From assembly GCA_018223105.1 (NCBI GenBank), contig JAAEYY010000015.1, positions 1 to 42,128 on the forward strand: 42,128 bases of DNA. Reading direction: 5' to 3'. The number at the start of each line of letters is the position of its first letter. The stretch's first letter is position 1. Of the stretch, positions 25,375 to 33,452 are shown piece after piece. The stretch comes from a bacterium. Lineage in GTDB: Bacteria > Bacteroidota > Bacteroidia > NS11-12g > UBA9320. The translations under genes and the position numbers were made by a program. Under the pieces are notes generated by a model. That model had not been told where the DNA came from. It saw only the letters and a list, made by a program, of their open reading frames with translations, and ran no database searches.

Positions 25375-26045
25375 TCCTATTTCTGGGTCTACTACTTTTA
25401 ACGATCTCAGCATCTGCTCAAGAGCACAATCCGCTCTATGACAATAAACCGGTGCGCTTTGGATTTGCAATTACCGGGATTCAGGCAAAAATGAAGTTTA
25501 CCACAAGTGAGAGTTTTGCATTAAGCGATACTCTACAATATATCGAACCCATTTCATTTCCGGGTATTGGTTTAGGTGGTTTAGCGAACATCAGGTTGAG
25601 TAAGTATTTCGATCTAAGGGCGATGATCAATCTTCAACTGGTTCAACGAAATTTAGATTATCATTTTAAAGGAGAAGATAATGTAGTTACGGCTAAAATA
25701 GAGTCGACCTACATGGAGTTTCCATTGCTGCTCAAGTATAAATCGAAGCGACATAAAAACTGGCGACTATATGTAATAGGAGGTTTGAGTTACAGATACG
25801 ACTTTATATCGGACATTGAAACTGAAAGAAGCAATTCCCGACCTATTGTGGCATTGTATCCCAATACTTTTGGGTATGAAATTGGTTTCGGGTTTTCTTA
25901 TTATCACAATTTCGCCAAAATCTCACCTGAGTTCAGACTGAGTAATGCTTTGGGTAATCACTTGGTTCCCGATCAATATATTTTTGCCAGCAGCTTGCAA
26001 AAATTACTACCCAAACTTCTTCAATTTAGCATAGTATTTAACTAG
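25347..26045 (+). CDS. porT: PorT-family outer-membrane protein of the type IX secretion system
   Basis: A component of T9SS, predicted as an outer-membrane beta-barrel. 232 residues from the ATG at 25347; the longer frame from 25302 would put 15 residues before the signal peptide (IILFLGLLLLTISASAQ). Family traits: RFGFAITGIQAKMKF just after the signal, FPGIGLGGLANIRLSKYFDLR, a Tyr-rich middle (YVIGGLSYRYDF) and a last strand. The ubiE-porT order is often seen in Bacteroidota. It fits the presence of three T9SS cargo proteins in this window. It overlaps ubiE by 28 bases and its stop overlaps the tgt start (TAGTG). Confidence 0.88.
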   Translation: MFDLYRRKIILFLGLLLLTISASAQEHNPLYDNKPVRFGFAITGIQAKMKFTTSESFALSDTLQYIEPISFPGIGLGGLANIRLSKYFDLRAMINLQLVQRNLDYHFKGEDNVVTAKIESTYMEFPLLLKYKSKRHKNWRLYVIGGLSYRYDFISDIETERSNSRPIVALYPNTFGYEIGFGFSYYHNFAKISPEFRLSNALGNHLVPDQYIFASSLQKLLPKLLQFSIVFN

Positions 26046-27163
26046 TGCAATTTACTCTCGAACACACAGATCAGGCCACTAAAGCCAGGGCCGGTAGCAT
26101 AGAAACAGCACATGGCAAAATCGAAACTCCGATTTTTATGCCGGTGGGGACTCAAGCAACGGTTAAAGCAGTTGATCAGAGTTTTATAAAAAATGAAATT
26201 GATGCGCCTATAATCTTAGGAAATACCTATCATCTCTATTTGCGGCCCGGTAATGATATAATAAAACAAGCCGGTGGGCTTCATAAATTCATGAATTGGG
26301 ATCGAGCCTTACTCACAGATAGCGGAGGGTTTCAGGTTTATTCGATTTCGGATCAGAGAAAAATAAAGGAGGATGGAGTTCATTTTAAAAGTCATATCGA
26401 CGGAAGTAAGATCATCTTTACTCCGGAAAATGTAATGGATACTCAGCGCATTATTGGTGCTGATATCATTATGGCTTTTGATGAATGCACACCCTATCCG
26501 GCAACGAGAACTTATGCCGTTGATTCTATGAGAATTACGCATCGTTGGTTAGATCGATGTGTTAGTCGTTTTGGTGAAACTGAGCCGCTTTACGGTTATG
26601 AACAAGAGTTGTTTCCAATTATTCAAGGTTCTGTTTTTGATGATTTAAGGCTGGAAAGCACGGAGTTCTGTCTGGAAAGAAGTAAAGCCGGTATTGCTAT
26701 TGGTGGATTGTCTGTAGGCGAACCACATGAGGATATGTATCGCATTACAGAACAGATTTGTGGCATTATTCCAGAGGGCAAGGCTAGATATTTAATGGGA
26801 GTAGGTACTCCTGCTAATTTGCTGGAATGCATAGACCGTGGCATTGATATGTTCGATTGTGTAATGCCTACGCGTAATGCCAGAAATGCAATGCTTTTCA
26901 CTAAGGACGGCACTATGAATATGCGCAATAAGAAATGGGAAAATGATTTTTCTCCTGTTGATGAAGAACATACACCTCAATATTCAAAAGCATATTTAAA
27001 GCATCTTTTTAAAGCCGGTGAATACTTGGGAGGGCAAATTGCGAGCATTCATAACTTAAAATTTTACCTTTGGTTAGTGCGCGAAGCCAGAAGGCAGATT
27101 CTAAATGATACATTTAAACCCTGGAAGGAATCCATGGTGAAAAAACTCAATACCCGATTATGA
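26045..27163 (+). CDS. tgt: tRNA-guanine transglycosylase
   Basis: Exchanges guanine-34 in GUN-anticodon tRNAs for a queuine precursor (EC 2.4.2.29). 372 residues with a GTG start overlapping the porT stop. Expected residues: general acid/base D92 in LTDSGGFQVYS, nucleophile D271 in DCVMPTRNARNAM, and GGLSVGEP. In the typical bacterial enzyme a CxCxxC zinc site precedes IHN. Here that site is replaced by DFSPVDEEHTPQYSKAYL, with no cysteines, although the following HLF..IASIHNL is kept. I recall the same loss in other Bacteroidota enzymes, so it is probably a lineage trait rather than decay. Confidence 0.95.
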   Translation: MQFTLEHTDQATKARAGSIETAHGKIETPIFMPVGTQATVKAVDQSFIKNEIDAPIILGNTYHLYLRPGNDIIKQAGGLHKFMNWDRALLTDSGGFQVYSISDQRKIKEDGVHFKSHIDGSKIIFTPENVMDTQRIIGADIIMAFDECTPYPATRTYAVDSMRITHRWLDRCVSRFGETEPLYGYEQELFPIIQGSVFDDLRLESTEFCLERSKAGIAIGGLSVGEPHEDMYRITEQICGIIPEGKARYLMGVGTPANLLECIDRGIDMFDCVMPTRNARNAMLFTKDGTMNMRNKKWENDFSPVDEEHTPQYSKAYLKHLFKAGEYLGGQIASIHNLKFYLWLVREARRQILNDTFKPWKESMVKKLNTRL

Positions 27164-27516
27164 AAGACGATTTATATTCGAGAAGTAAAACGCTGAGCAC
27201 TACATGTTTAAAGATAGCACTTGTGTTGCCTGCAGAAATACCCTTGTGTAACTTGATACGAGGTCATTTAGTAGATTCTTCTGCAAAACTTGCAGTAAAA
27301 GCAAAAGGATTAATGACCACTCAGGCTCAGCAGTTTTTCTTGCAAAAATTGTCGGATGCCAAAGAAGCAGCAGATGCATGTACCTACTGGTTGGAATTAG
27401 TTCAACAAGAAAAATATCTGGAATCTCACATAATTGATCCAATTTTAGAAGAAAGTGAATCAATTTCACACTTATTTGCATTAGCGATTCGGAAAATAGG
27501 TCCGAACGATTATTAA
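27160..27516 (+). CDS. Four-helix-bundle protein (23S rRNA IVS-type)
   Basis: A 118-residue, nearly all-helical protein with the pattern of the four-helix-bundle family first seen in 23S rRNA intervening sequences (DDLYSRSKTLSTTCLKIA, IRGHLVDSSAKLAVKAKGLM, FLQKLSDAKEAADACTYWLEL, a terminal Ser/Ile-rich helix). Here it is free-standing, overlaps tgt by ATGA, and lies one base before the LptF/G gene. Family function is poorly known; members form pentamers and are thought to bind nucleic acid. Its operon position beside tRNA-modifying genes (tgt, truB) hints at an RNA-related role, which is inference. Confidence 0.82.
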   Translation: MKDDLYSRSKTLSTTCLKIALVLPAEIPLCNLIRGHLVDSSAKLAVKAKGLMTTQAQQFFLQKLSDAKEAADACTYWLELVQQEKYLESHIIDPILEESESISHLFALAIRKIGPNDY

Positions 27517-27517
27517 G

Positions 27518-28600
27518 TTGAAACTCACTAAGCTCGATTTTTATATCATTAAGCGATTCTTATTCGCTTTCCTGCTCACTTTGGGCTTGTTCACGGTAAT
27601 TATTATCGTGTTCGATCTGGCCGAGAAAATTGATAACTTTATTGAGCATGACGCACCCTTTAAGGATGTGATTTTTAAGTACTATGTGAATTGGGTGCCT
27701 TTTCTACTTAATCTCTTCAGCCCTGTTTTCGTCTTTATCTCGGTTATATTTTTCACTTCTAAAATGGCCCAGAAGTCGGAGATCGTCTCAATATTGGCTA
27801 GCGGAGTGTCTTATGTAAGATTGCTTGTGCCCTATGTCCTTACTTCCATCCTTTTGGCTTTCATGTCTTTTAGTCTTTTTGCCTGGGTAATACCGAGAAC
27901 GGACAAAGTGCGGGTCGATTTTGAAAATACCTATATCAGAGAACGACATCTTCTCACTAAACGCGGAATAAAAAGGCAAATTCAACCGGGAGTAGTAATG
28001 ACGGTAGAGAATTTTATCTTTAGTGATAGTGTAGGATACAGACTCAGTTTGGAACATATTGAAGAAGGTAAACTAGAGTCTAAGATGTACGCCGAGAAAT
28101 TGGTTTGGGATAGAAGAAACGAGACCTGGCAGGTTAAAAACTACTGGATTAGAAACTATAAAGAAGAAGGTGAAGAAATATCAAAAGGTATGGAGCTGGA
28201 TACTATGATACCATTCGAGCCGGAAGATTTCTTTAGACAAAACGACGATGTTCAAATGTTTGACATGAAAGAATTGGACCGCATGATTGAACTTGAGTAT
28301 CTCAAAGGCACCGGCCGATCCCACTTCTATAGAACTGAAAAGCACAAACGCTATGCATCTCCATTCGCTATATTGGTATTAACGGTGATAGGCGTCTGTG
28401 TATCCTCGCGCAAAACCCGAGGAGGTATAGGGCTTAATTTGGGGATTGGTCTATTGTTGAGCTTTAGCTACATTTTCATAATGCAGTTCTTCTTAGCCTA
28501 TGGATCAAGTGGTGCTGTTTCGCCGGCATTAGCAGTTTGGATACCCAATATTCTGTTTAGTCTTATCGCCTACGTACTTTATAGAACAGCTCAGAAATAG
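27518..28600 (+). CDS. lptG: LptF/LptG-family lipopolysaccharide export permease
   Basis: A 360-residue inner-membrane subunit of the LPS transporter, which with LptB extracts LPS from the membrane. TTG start at 27518 (no ATG near). Six membrane segments are visible: LFAFLLTLGLFTVIIIV, FLLNLFSPVFVFISVIFF and LLVPYVLTSILLAFMSFSLF at the N-terminal side, and FAILVLTVIGVCVSS, LGIGLLLSFSYIFIMQFF and LAVWIPNILFSLIAYVLY at the end. Between them lies a periplasmic beta-jellyroll-like stretch (about 130-260), the usual layout. Whether it is the F or G member cannot be decided from sequence alone. Confidence 0.88.
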   Translation: MKLTKLDFYIIKRFLFAFLLTLGLFTVIIIVFDLAEKIDNFIEHDAPFKDVIFKYYVNWVPFLLNLFSPVFVFISVIFFTSKMAQKSEIVSILASGVSYVRLLVPYVLTSILLAFMSFSLFAWVIPRTDKVRVDFENTYIRERHLLTKRGIKRQIQPGVVMTVENFIFSDSVGYRLSLEHIEEGKLESKMYAEKLVWDRRNETWQVKNYWIRNYKEEGEEISKGMELDTMIPFEPEDFFRQNDDVQMFDMKELDRMIELEYLKGTGRSHFYRTEKHKRYASPFAILVLTVIGVCVSSRKTRGGIGLNLGIGLLLSFSYIFIMQFFLAYGSSGAVSPALAVWIPNILFSLIAYVLYRTAQK

Positions 28601-28602
28601 TT

Positions 28603-29283
28603 ATGGAAGAACAGCCTCAAGGAATGATATTGATTGATAAACCACTGGAATGGACCAGTTTCGATGTGGTGAAGAAAATGAGGCGCCTGGCTCAAATAAA
28701 GAAGGTGGGACATGCTGGAACACTCGATCCATTGGCTACCGGTTTGTTAATCGTTTGTTTCGGAAAGTATACTAAGAAAATAGAAGGCATTCAGGCTTTG
28801 AAGAAAGAGTATACCGGTACCTTTAAAATTGGAAGTACAACACCTTCATTCGATTTGGAAACAGAAGAGGATGGCAGCTATGAAACTGACCATATAACAT
28901 TAGAGTTACTGGAAGAAGCTGCGAGTGGTTTCATAGGGGATATTGAGCAAGTACCTCCAATATATTCTGCGGTTAAGATCGACGGTAAAAGAGCGTATGA
29001 ACATGCCAGAAAAGGAGAGGATGTAAAAATGAAATCCAGGATAGTGCATATTGAAGAGTTTGAGATAACCCGGGTAGAATTGCCTGAAGTTGATTTCCGA
29101 ATTGTTTGCAGCAAAGGAACCTATATACGGTCTATAGCACGCGACTTTGGAGAAGCATTAAATTCAGGTGCACATCTTATTTCTCTTCGCCGAACTGCCA
29201 TTGGACCTTATAAAGTAGAAGATGCTCATGCTCCTACTGGAATAGCTGATACGAATGACTTTTATTTGCAGTCGATAAAGTGA
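28603..29283 (+). CDS. truB: tRNA pseudouridine-55 synthase
   Basis: Converts U55 of the tRNA T-loop to pseudouridine. A 226-residue enzyme with the catalytic aspartate D42 in GHAGTLDPLATGLL, the early ILIDKPLEWTSFDVV, and PPIYSAVKIDGKRAYEHARKGE and CSKGTYIRSIARDFGE motifs. Length fits the shorter form without the C-terminal PUA domain. It is 2 bases after the permease gene and its stop overlaps the ribF GTG start (GTGA). Confidence 0.96.
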   Translation: MEEQPQGMILIDKPLEWTSFDVVKKMRRLAQIKKVGHAGTLDPLATGLLIVCFGKYTKKIEGIQALKKEYTGTFKIGSTTPSFDLETEEDGSYETDHITLELLEEAASGFIGDIEQVPPIYSAVKIDGKRAYEHARKGEDVKMKSRIVHIEEFEITRVELPEVDFRIVCSKGTYIRSIARDFGEALNSGAHLISLRRTAIGPYKVEDAHAPTGIADTNDFYLQSIK

Positions 29284-30212
29284 AAGTCTATCGAGATATA
29301 GAAGACTTTAATTGCAATAAACCTGTTGTACTTACTCAGGGAACCTTTGATGGTGTTCATTTCGGACACCGAAAGATTTTGCAAAAAGTAGTAGCAGATG
29401 CCAAGAGCATAGGAGGGGAGAGCGTACTTCTTACTTTTTATCCTCATCCTCGTTTGGTGCTTTATCCTGCTGATAATGATTTAAAACTCCTCAATACTCT
29501 CAACGAAAAAAGTGAACTTGTTCAAGAAATTGGGATAGACCATTTGGTGGTCCTTCCATTCACGAAAAAGTTGAGCAGATTGAAACCTGAGTTTTTTGTC
29601 CGTGACATTCTGGTAAACAAACTGCATGTCCAAAAATTAATTATTGGATACGATCACAGGTTTGGAAGGAATAGAGAAGGGAGTTTGGAAGATATGATCC
29701 GCTTTTCAAAAGAGTATGGATTTACTGTAGAGGAAATATCTGCTCAGGATGTCGACCAGAGTATTGTAAGTTCTACTAAGATCAGAAAAGCGCTGCTTGC
29801 AGGAGATGTGCATCATGCTTCGGAATGGTTAGGCAGACCCTATAAATTTCAAGGTGAAGTAGTACATGGAATGAATATAGGCCATGATTTAGGCTATCCT
29901 ACCGCTAATATTAAAATCGAAAGTGAATATAAACTCGTTCCGAAGAATGGAGTTTATGCGGTGAAAGTGAAGGTTTTAGGCAAAGAATGGCGCGGAATGC
30001 TCAATATAGGATACAATCCAACTTTCACTGACAAGAACTGGAGCATAGAAGTTCATATTTTTGAATTTCATAAAAATATTTATAATCAATCCGTTGAAAT
30101 TGCGTTTGTTCAAAGAATGCGGGATGAATTGAAGTTTAATTCTAAAGAAGAATTAATCCAACAATTAAAACTAGACGAAATAAATGCCAAGAAAATTCTC
30201 AACATTAATTAA
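29280..30212 (+). CDS. ribF: Bifunctional riboflavin kinase / FAD synthetase
   Basis: Makes FMN from riboflavin and FAD from FMN. 310 residues with a GTG start overlapping truB. The N-terminal nucleotidyltransferase domain shows TQGTFDGVHFGH (19-30), LLTFYPHPR and IGYDHRFGRNREG. The C-terminal flavokinase domain shows GMNIGHDLGYPTANI, NGVYAVKV and MLNIGYNPTF followed by SIEVHIFEF. The truB-ribF order is widespread in bacteria. The next gene starts 28 bases before its stop. Confidence 0.96.
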   Translation: MKVYRDIEDFNCNKPVVLTQGTFDGVHFGHRKILQKVVADAKSIGGESVLLTFYPHPRLVLYPADNDLKLLNTLNEKSELVQEIGIDHLVVLPFTKKLSRLKPEFFVRDILVNKLHVQKLIIGYDHRFGRNREGSLEDMIRFSKEYGFTVEEISAQDVDQSIVSSTKIRKALLAGDVHHASEWLGRPYKFQGEVVHGMNIGHDLGYPTANIKIESEYKLVPKNGVYAVKVKVLGKEWRGMLNIGYNPTFTDKNWSIEVHIFEFHKNIYNQSVEIAFVQRMRDELKFNSKEELIQQLKLDEINAKKILNIN

Positions 30213-31050
30213 GTCAGGCCTAGTTCTAGGGCTCTTTGTATTTTGTAGTTTCACTTCCGATGCTTTCGACAGCACTGAAGACGATAGTTTAAGCGCGAAG
30301 TATGTTAATCACCACAATTTTGACAGGTCGCTTATTCCTGCAATGGATATCTACGGAACACAATGGGATTCTTTGCACATAGACAGCCCGTGGTTTGAGA
30401 TTGCGAAACTAGATACAATTTTTGATCTTAAATTAGTTGAAGAGGATTGCGAGTATGTTCATCCGTATAAAGGTCCGTTAAACTCAAAATTTGGATGGAG
30501 ATGGAATAGAATGCATAAGGGCATGGATATCGACCTTAACATGGGAGATCCAATTGTTGCGGCATTCGACGGGGTTGTTCGTATTGTAAAGAACGATTAT
30601 TACGGTTTTGGTAATTATGTGATGATTCGTCATTACAATGGTATAGAAACACTGTATGCTCATTTGTCGCGCTTTAATGTGCTGCCTAATCAAACGGTTC
30701 GCGCCGGAGACGTAATTGGCTATGGAGGAAATACTGGGCGTTCTACAGGGCCTCATTTGCACTTTGAAACGCGTTTCTTAGGACAAGCTTTTGATCCAAG
30801 TCTTATCATTGATTTTGATGAATTCGCATTGAAAAATAAAGAAATTAGTATCGATAAAACCTGGTTTCCTTATTTGGTAGATCCTTACAAGTATCAAATG
30901 CAGTATGCGAAGTATTATCGCATCAGAAAAGGAGATACTCTTTCTCATATTGCAAGAAGGCAAGGAACAACAGTTACTGCACTTTGCAGGTTAAATGGTA
31001 TTAATCGAAATACAATCCTGAGAATTGGCCGAACTATTCGGGTTCGTTAG
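30184..31050 (+). CDS. M23 murein endopeptidase with LysM domain
   Basis: A 288-residue secreted protein (signal peptide LIKSGLVLGLFVFCSFTSDA). The M23 (LytM) zinc site is intact: H111 and D115 in HKGMDID, and H191 and H193 in GPHLHFE, with HYNGIETLYAHLSRF between them. The C-terminal 45 residues form a LysM domain (YRIRKGDTLSHIARRQGTTV..). It should therefore cleave peptide cross-links in peptidoglycan. It overlaps the 3' end of ribF by 29 bases and runs 17 bases into the 3' end of the convergent gldD. An overlap of transcripts at that point is likely. Confidence 0.93.
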   Translation: MPRKFSTLIKSGLVLGLFVFCSFTSDAFDSTEDDSLSAKYVNHHNFDRSLIPAMDIYGTQWDSLHIDSPWFEIAKLDTIFDLKLVEEDCEYVHPYKGPLNSKFGWRWNRMHKGMDIDLNMGDPIVAAFDGVVRIVKNDYYGFGNYVMIRHYNGIETLYAHLSRFNVLPNQTVRAGDVIGYGGNTGRSTGPHLHFETRFLGQAFDPSLIIDFDEFALKNKEISIDKTWFPYLVDPYKYQMQYAKYYRIRKGDTLSHIARRQGTTVTALCRLNGINRNTILRIGRTIRVR

Positions 31051-31618
31051 AGTGCCACTCAAAAGTCTTAATGGTATTCATGATGTCCTCTCGAAGGAAG
31101 TCGTAAATTGGTGCAACTGAATCACGATTAGTTTGTACATTGAAATAGAAGGATCCTCTGAAAAAATGACCCTTTCGATCAGTTAGATAAAAATTAAAGG
31201 GAGTTGCCGTCTTTCCTTCAAGATCATAGATCATTCCGTACATTCCTTTAACAGTATCGTAAACTTCTCTTTCAATAATCTCCTCAGCTCGAGAGATATG
31301 ATCAAATGCCATTTTATAAGCGTCTTCAGTTAAAGAGTCTAAGGCCCTTTGATTTTCGAAAGGTCTGTAGCTAAGATGCAGTGTGGCGTTAAATGGAAGA
31401 TATTTGAGGTCGTACCAGCAGTTGTACTCATTATCGGGTACCGGCACCAGAGAACTATAGGCCGGGGCCTCAAAAGAGAACGGACAATTAGTTTGGGTTC
31501 TGCTATACTCTTTCTCCGGGAAATCCACTCTGGGATAAGCATATGGTTTAGGTGTATAGTCTCTACAGCCTGCCACAAGCAACAAGATTAGGATTGCCAA
31601 TAAGTTATTCATCTTCAT
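31034..31618 (-). CDS. gldD: Gliding motility lipoprotein GldD
   Basis: In flavobacteria GldD is a membrane lipoprotein required for gliding and linked to type IX secretion. 194 residues from the ATG at 31618 (ATGs at 31627 and 31612 are close alternatives). The lipobox is LLVAGC, followed by RDYTPKPYAYPRVDFPEKEY, a pattern characteristic of GldD, then CPFSFEAPAYSSLVPV, LPFNATLHLSYRPF, and the C-terminal EDIMNTIKTFEW. It lies directly downstream of gldE (about 14-base overlap), the same arrangement described in gliding flavobacteria. Confidence 0.88.
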   Translation of the reverse strand: MKMNNLLAILILLLVAGCRDYTPKPYAYPRVDFPEKEYSRTQTNCPFSFEAPAYSSLVPVPDNEYNCWYDLKYLPFNATLHLSYRPFENQRALDSLTEDAYKMAFDHISRAEEIIEREVYDTVKGMYGMIYDLEGKTATPFNFYLTDRKGHFFRGSFYFNVQTNRDSVAPIYDFLREDIMNTIKTFEWHSNEPE

Positions 31619-32987
31619 CTGATTCATCCTCTCCGGTAAACTCTAATTTTACTCTTTTTATTCTCCTATCATCAACGGATTCAACTATAAAACTAAATCC
31701 ATTGTGATTTACCTCTACTCCTTTCTCCGGAAAACCTCCGTTAATTTCAAGGATAAGACCTCCTAAAGTGTCGGAATCACCGCGTATGTCATCAAAATTG
31801 CTAACATCAATTTCCAGGATTTTTGCAATATCATTTAGCGAGGTTTTACCTTCAAATACATAGGTAGTATCATCCAGTTGAGAATATACCAACTCATCTT
31901 CATCAAACTCGTCTCTGATCTCACCAAAAACTTCTTCTAGAATATCCTCCATGGTCACAATTCCACTTGTACCGCCGTATTCATCTACTACAACTGCCAT
32001 GTGAATACGTTTTTCCTGGAACTCTTCCAGTAGATCATCAATTTTCTTTAATTCGGGAACGAACAATGGGGGCCTCAACAATTGCTGCCAGTTAAATTCT
32101 TCTTTCTCGTGTAAATGAGGCAGTAGGTCTTTAATATAGAGTATCCCTTTTACATTGTCGAAGCTATCCTCATATACCGGTATTCTGCTGTAACTCCATT
32201 CGGAAACGAGCTTCATTAGTTCTGCTGATCGCGTTTGAATCTCAATACATGCCACTTCTGTTCGCGGTTTCATTATTTGCTTAACGCTGGTATTTCCAAA
32301 GCTGATTAAGCCTTTCAAGATGTGTTTTTCTTCTATCTCTTTATCTTCATCTGCTATGTCAATAGCCTGGCTAATTTCCTCCATAGAGATATTGTGCACT
32401 CGTTTTTTAATGTATCGATCGAACAAGGTGGAGCTTCCGGAAAGTAAGAGGATAATTGGTTTGAAAATGACATAACACCATTTGAGCGGTCTGGCCATCA
32501 AACGAATGATTCTCAAATTATTTTGAGTAGCATAGATTTTAGGAATTACTTCACCCAAAAGTACCAGAATAAAGGTGATGAGTACTACTTGAATCAAGAA
32601 GGTAAGTAGAGGTCCAAGTACATTAACATCAAAAATGAATTCGAACAAACTGGAAGAGAATATTACAATGAAAATATTCACCAGGTTGTTCATGAGCAAA
32701 ATTGTAGCCAGGAGTCTCCTTGTTGCTATTTTCCGTTCGGGTTCATTGATAAGTTCAAGAGCGACTTGCGATGATGGACTATTCTCATCATTCAGTAAAA
32801 CCAGATCATTGGGATTAAGGCTAAAAAAGGCATTTTCTGAACTTGAAAACAAGCCTGAAAAAACGATAAAAATTGCAATCAGAAGTAAGCCAAGTAAACC
32901 ATAAATGAGTGATTCACTGGTGCCGTGAGCGAGAATACTGTCTACGAGTATAAAGCTCTGTTGAAAAGGTTCAGGATCAGGGTCCAA
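31605..32987 (-). CDS. gldE: GldE, CNNM/CorC-type hemolysin-like membrane protein
   Basis: A 460-residue integral membrane protein. TTG start giving MDPDPEPF, which is how related GldE proteins begin. It has a CNNM (DUF21) transmembrane domain of about four segments (IYGLLGLLLIAIFIVFSGLFS first), a pair of CBS domains around residues 200-330 (SFGNTSVKQIMKPRTEV, RIPVYEDSFDNVKGI, MAVVVDEYGGTSGIVTMEDI), and a C-terminal CorC/HlyC transporter-associated domain. In flavobacteria GldE is found beside GldD and supports its function; the domain family in general is tied to divalent metal transport. It is 15 bases after ssb on the same strand. Confidence 0.9.
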   Translation of the reverse strand: MDPDPEPFQQSFILVDSILAHGTSESLIYGLLGLLLIAIFIVFSGLFSSSENAFFSLNPNDLVLLNDENSPSSQVALELINEPERKIATRRLLATILLMNNLVNIFIVIFSSSLFEFIFDVNVLGPLLTFLIQVVLITFILVLLGEVIPKIYATQNNLRIIRLMARPLKWCYVIFKPIILLLSGSSTLFDRYIKKRVHNISMEEISQAIDIADEDKEIEEKHILKGLISFGNTSVKQIMKPRTEVACIEIQTRSAELMKLVSEWSYSRIPVYEDSFDNVKGILYIKDLLPHLHEKEEFNWQQLLRPPLFVPELKKIDDLLEEFQEKRIHMAVVVDEYGGTSGIVTMEDILEEVFGEIRDEFDEDELVYSQLDDTTYVFEGKTSLNDIAKILEIDVSNFDDIRGDSDTLGGLILEINGGFPEKGVEVNHNGFSFIVESVDDRRIKRVKLEFTGEDESDEDE

Positions 32988-33002
32988 TGCGCGTTAAATT
33001 AA

Positions 33003-33452
33003 TTAAAACGGTAAATCGTCCTCCCCGCTATCATCCATTAGGCTATTGATAGCTTCCTCGTTAGAAGCAGCTTCATTGCCTGTATTTTGTTGCTGGTTAG
33101 AAGCAGGTCGGTTAGAACTGTTTCCATCACTTGCACGGTCTAACATATTCATTGTATTTACCCGAATACGAGTGGTACGTTGTTTAACACCTTCTTTTTC
33201 CCACTCTTCGGTTTTGATTTTACCTTCGATGTAAACCAATGCACCTTTTTTCAAGTATTGTTCAGCCACTTTGGCAAGGCCATCCCACATCTCAAGATTA
33301 TGCCATTCGGTTTGTTCCACTTTGTTGCCGTTACGATCTGTATATCGCTCATTGGTGGCCATGGTTACATTTGCAACAGCACGATTTTGATCCAGGTATT
33401 TAACTTCGGGATCTTTACCGAGATGCCCAACCAAAATTACTTTATTTACCAT
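33003..33452 (-). CDS. ssb: Single-stranded DNA-binding protein
   Basis: Binds ssDNA in replication and repair as a tetramer. 149 residues: OB fold 1-105 (NKVILVGHLGKDPEVKYL, NEWHNLEMWDGLAK-like central strands, GALVYIEGKIKTEEW), a Ser/Asn/Gln-rich linker, and the acidic tip ending DDLPF that recruits partner proteins. It overlaps mutY by 11 bases, so it is cotranscribed with this repair gene and with gldE and gldD. Confidence 0.96.
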   Translation of the reverse strand: MVNKVILVGHLGKDPEVKYLDQNRAVANVTMATNERYTDRNGNKVEQTEWHNLEMWDGLAKVAEQYLKKGALVYIEGKIKTEEWEKEGVKQRTTRIRVNTMNMLDRASDGNSSNRPASNQQQNTGNEAASNEEAINSLMDDSGEDDLPF

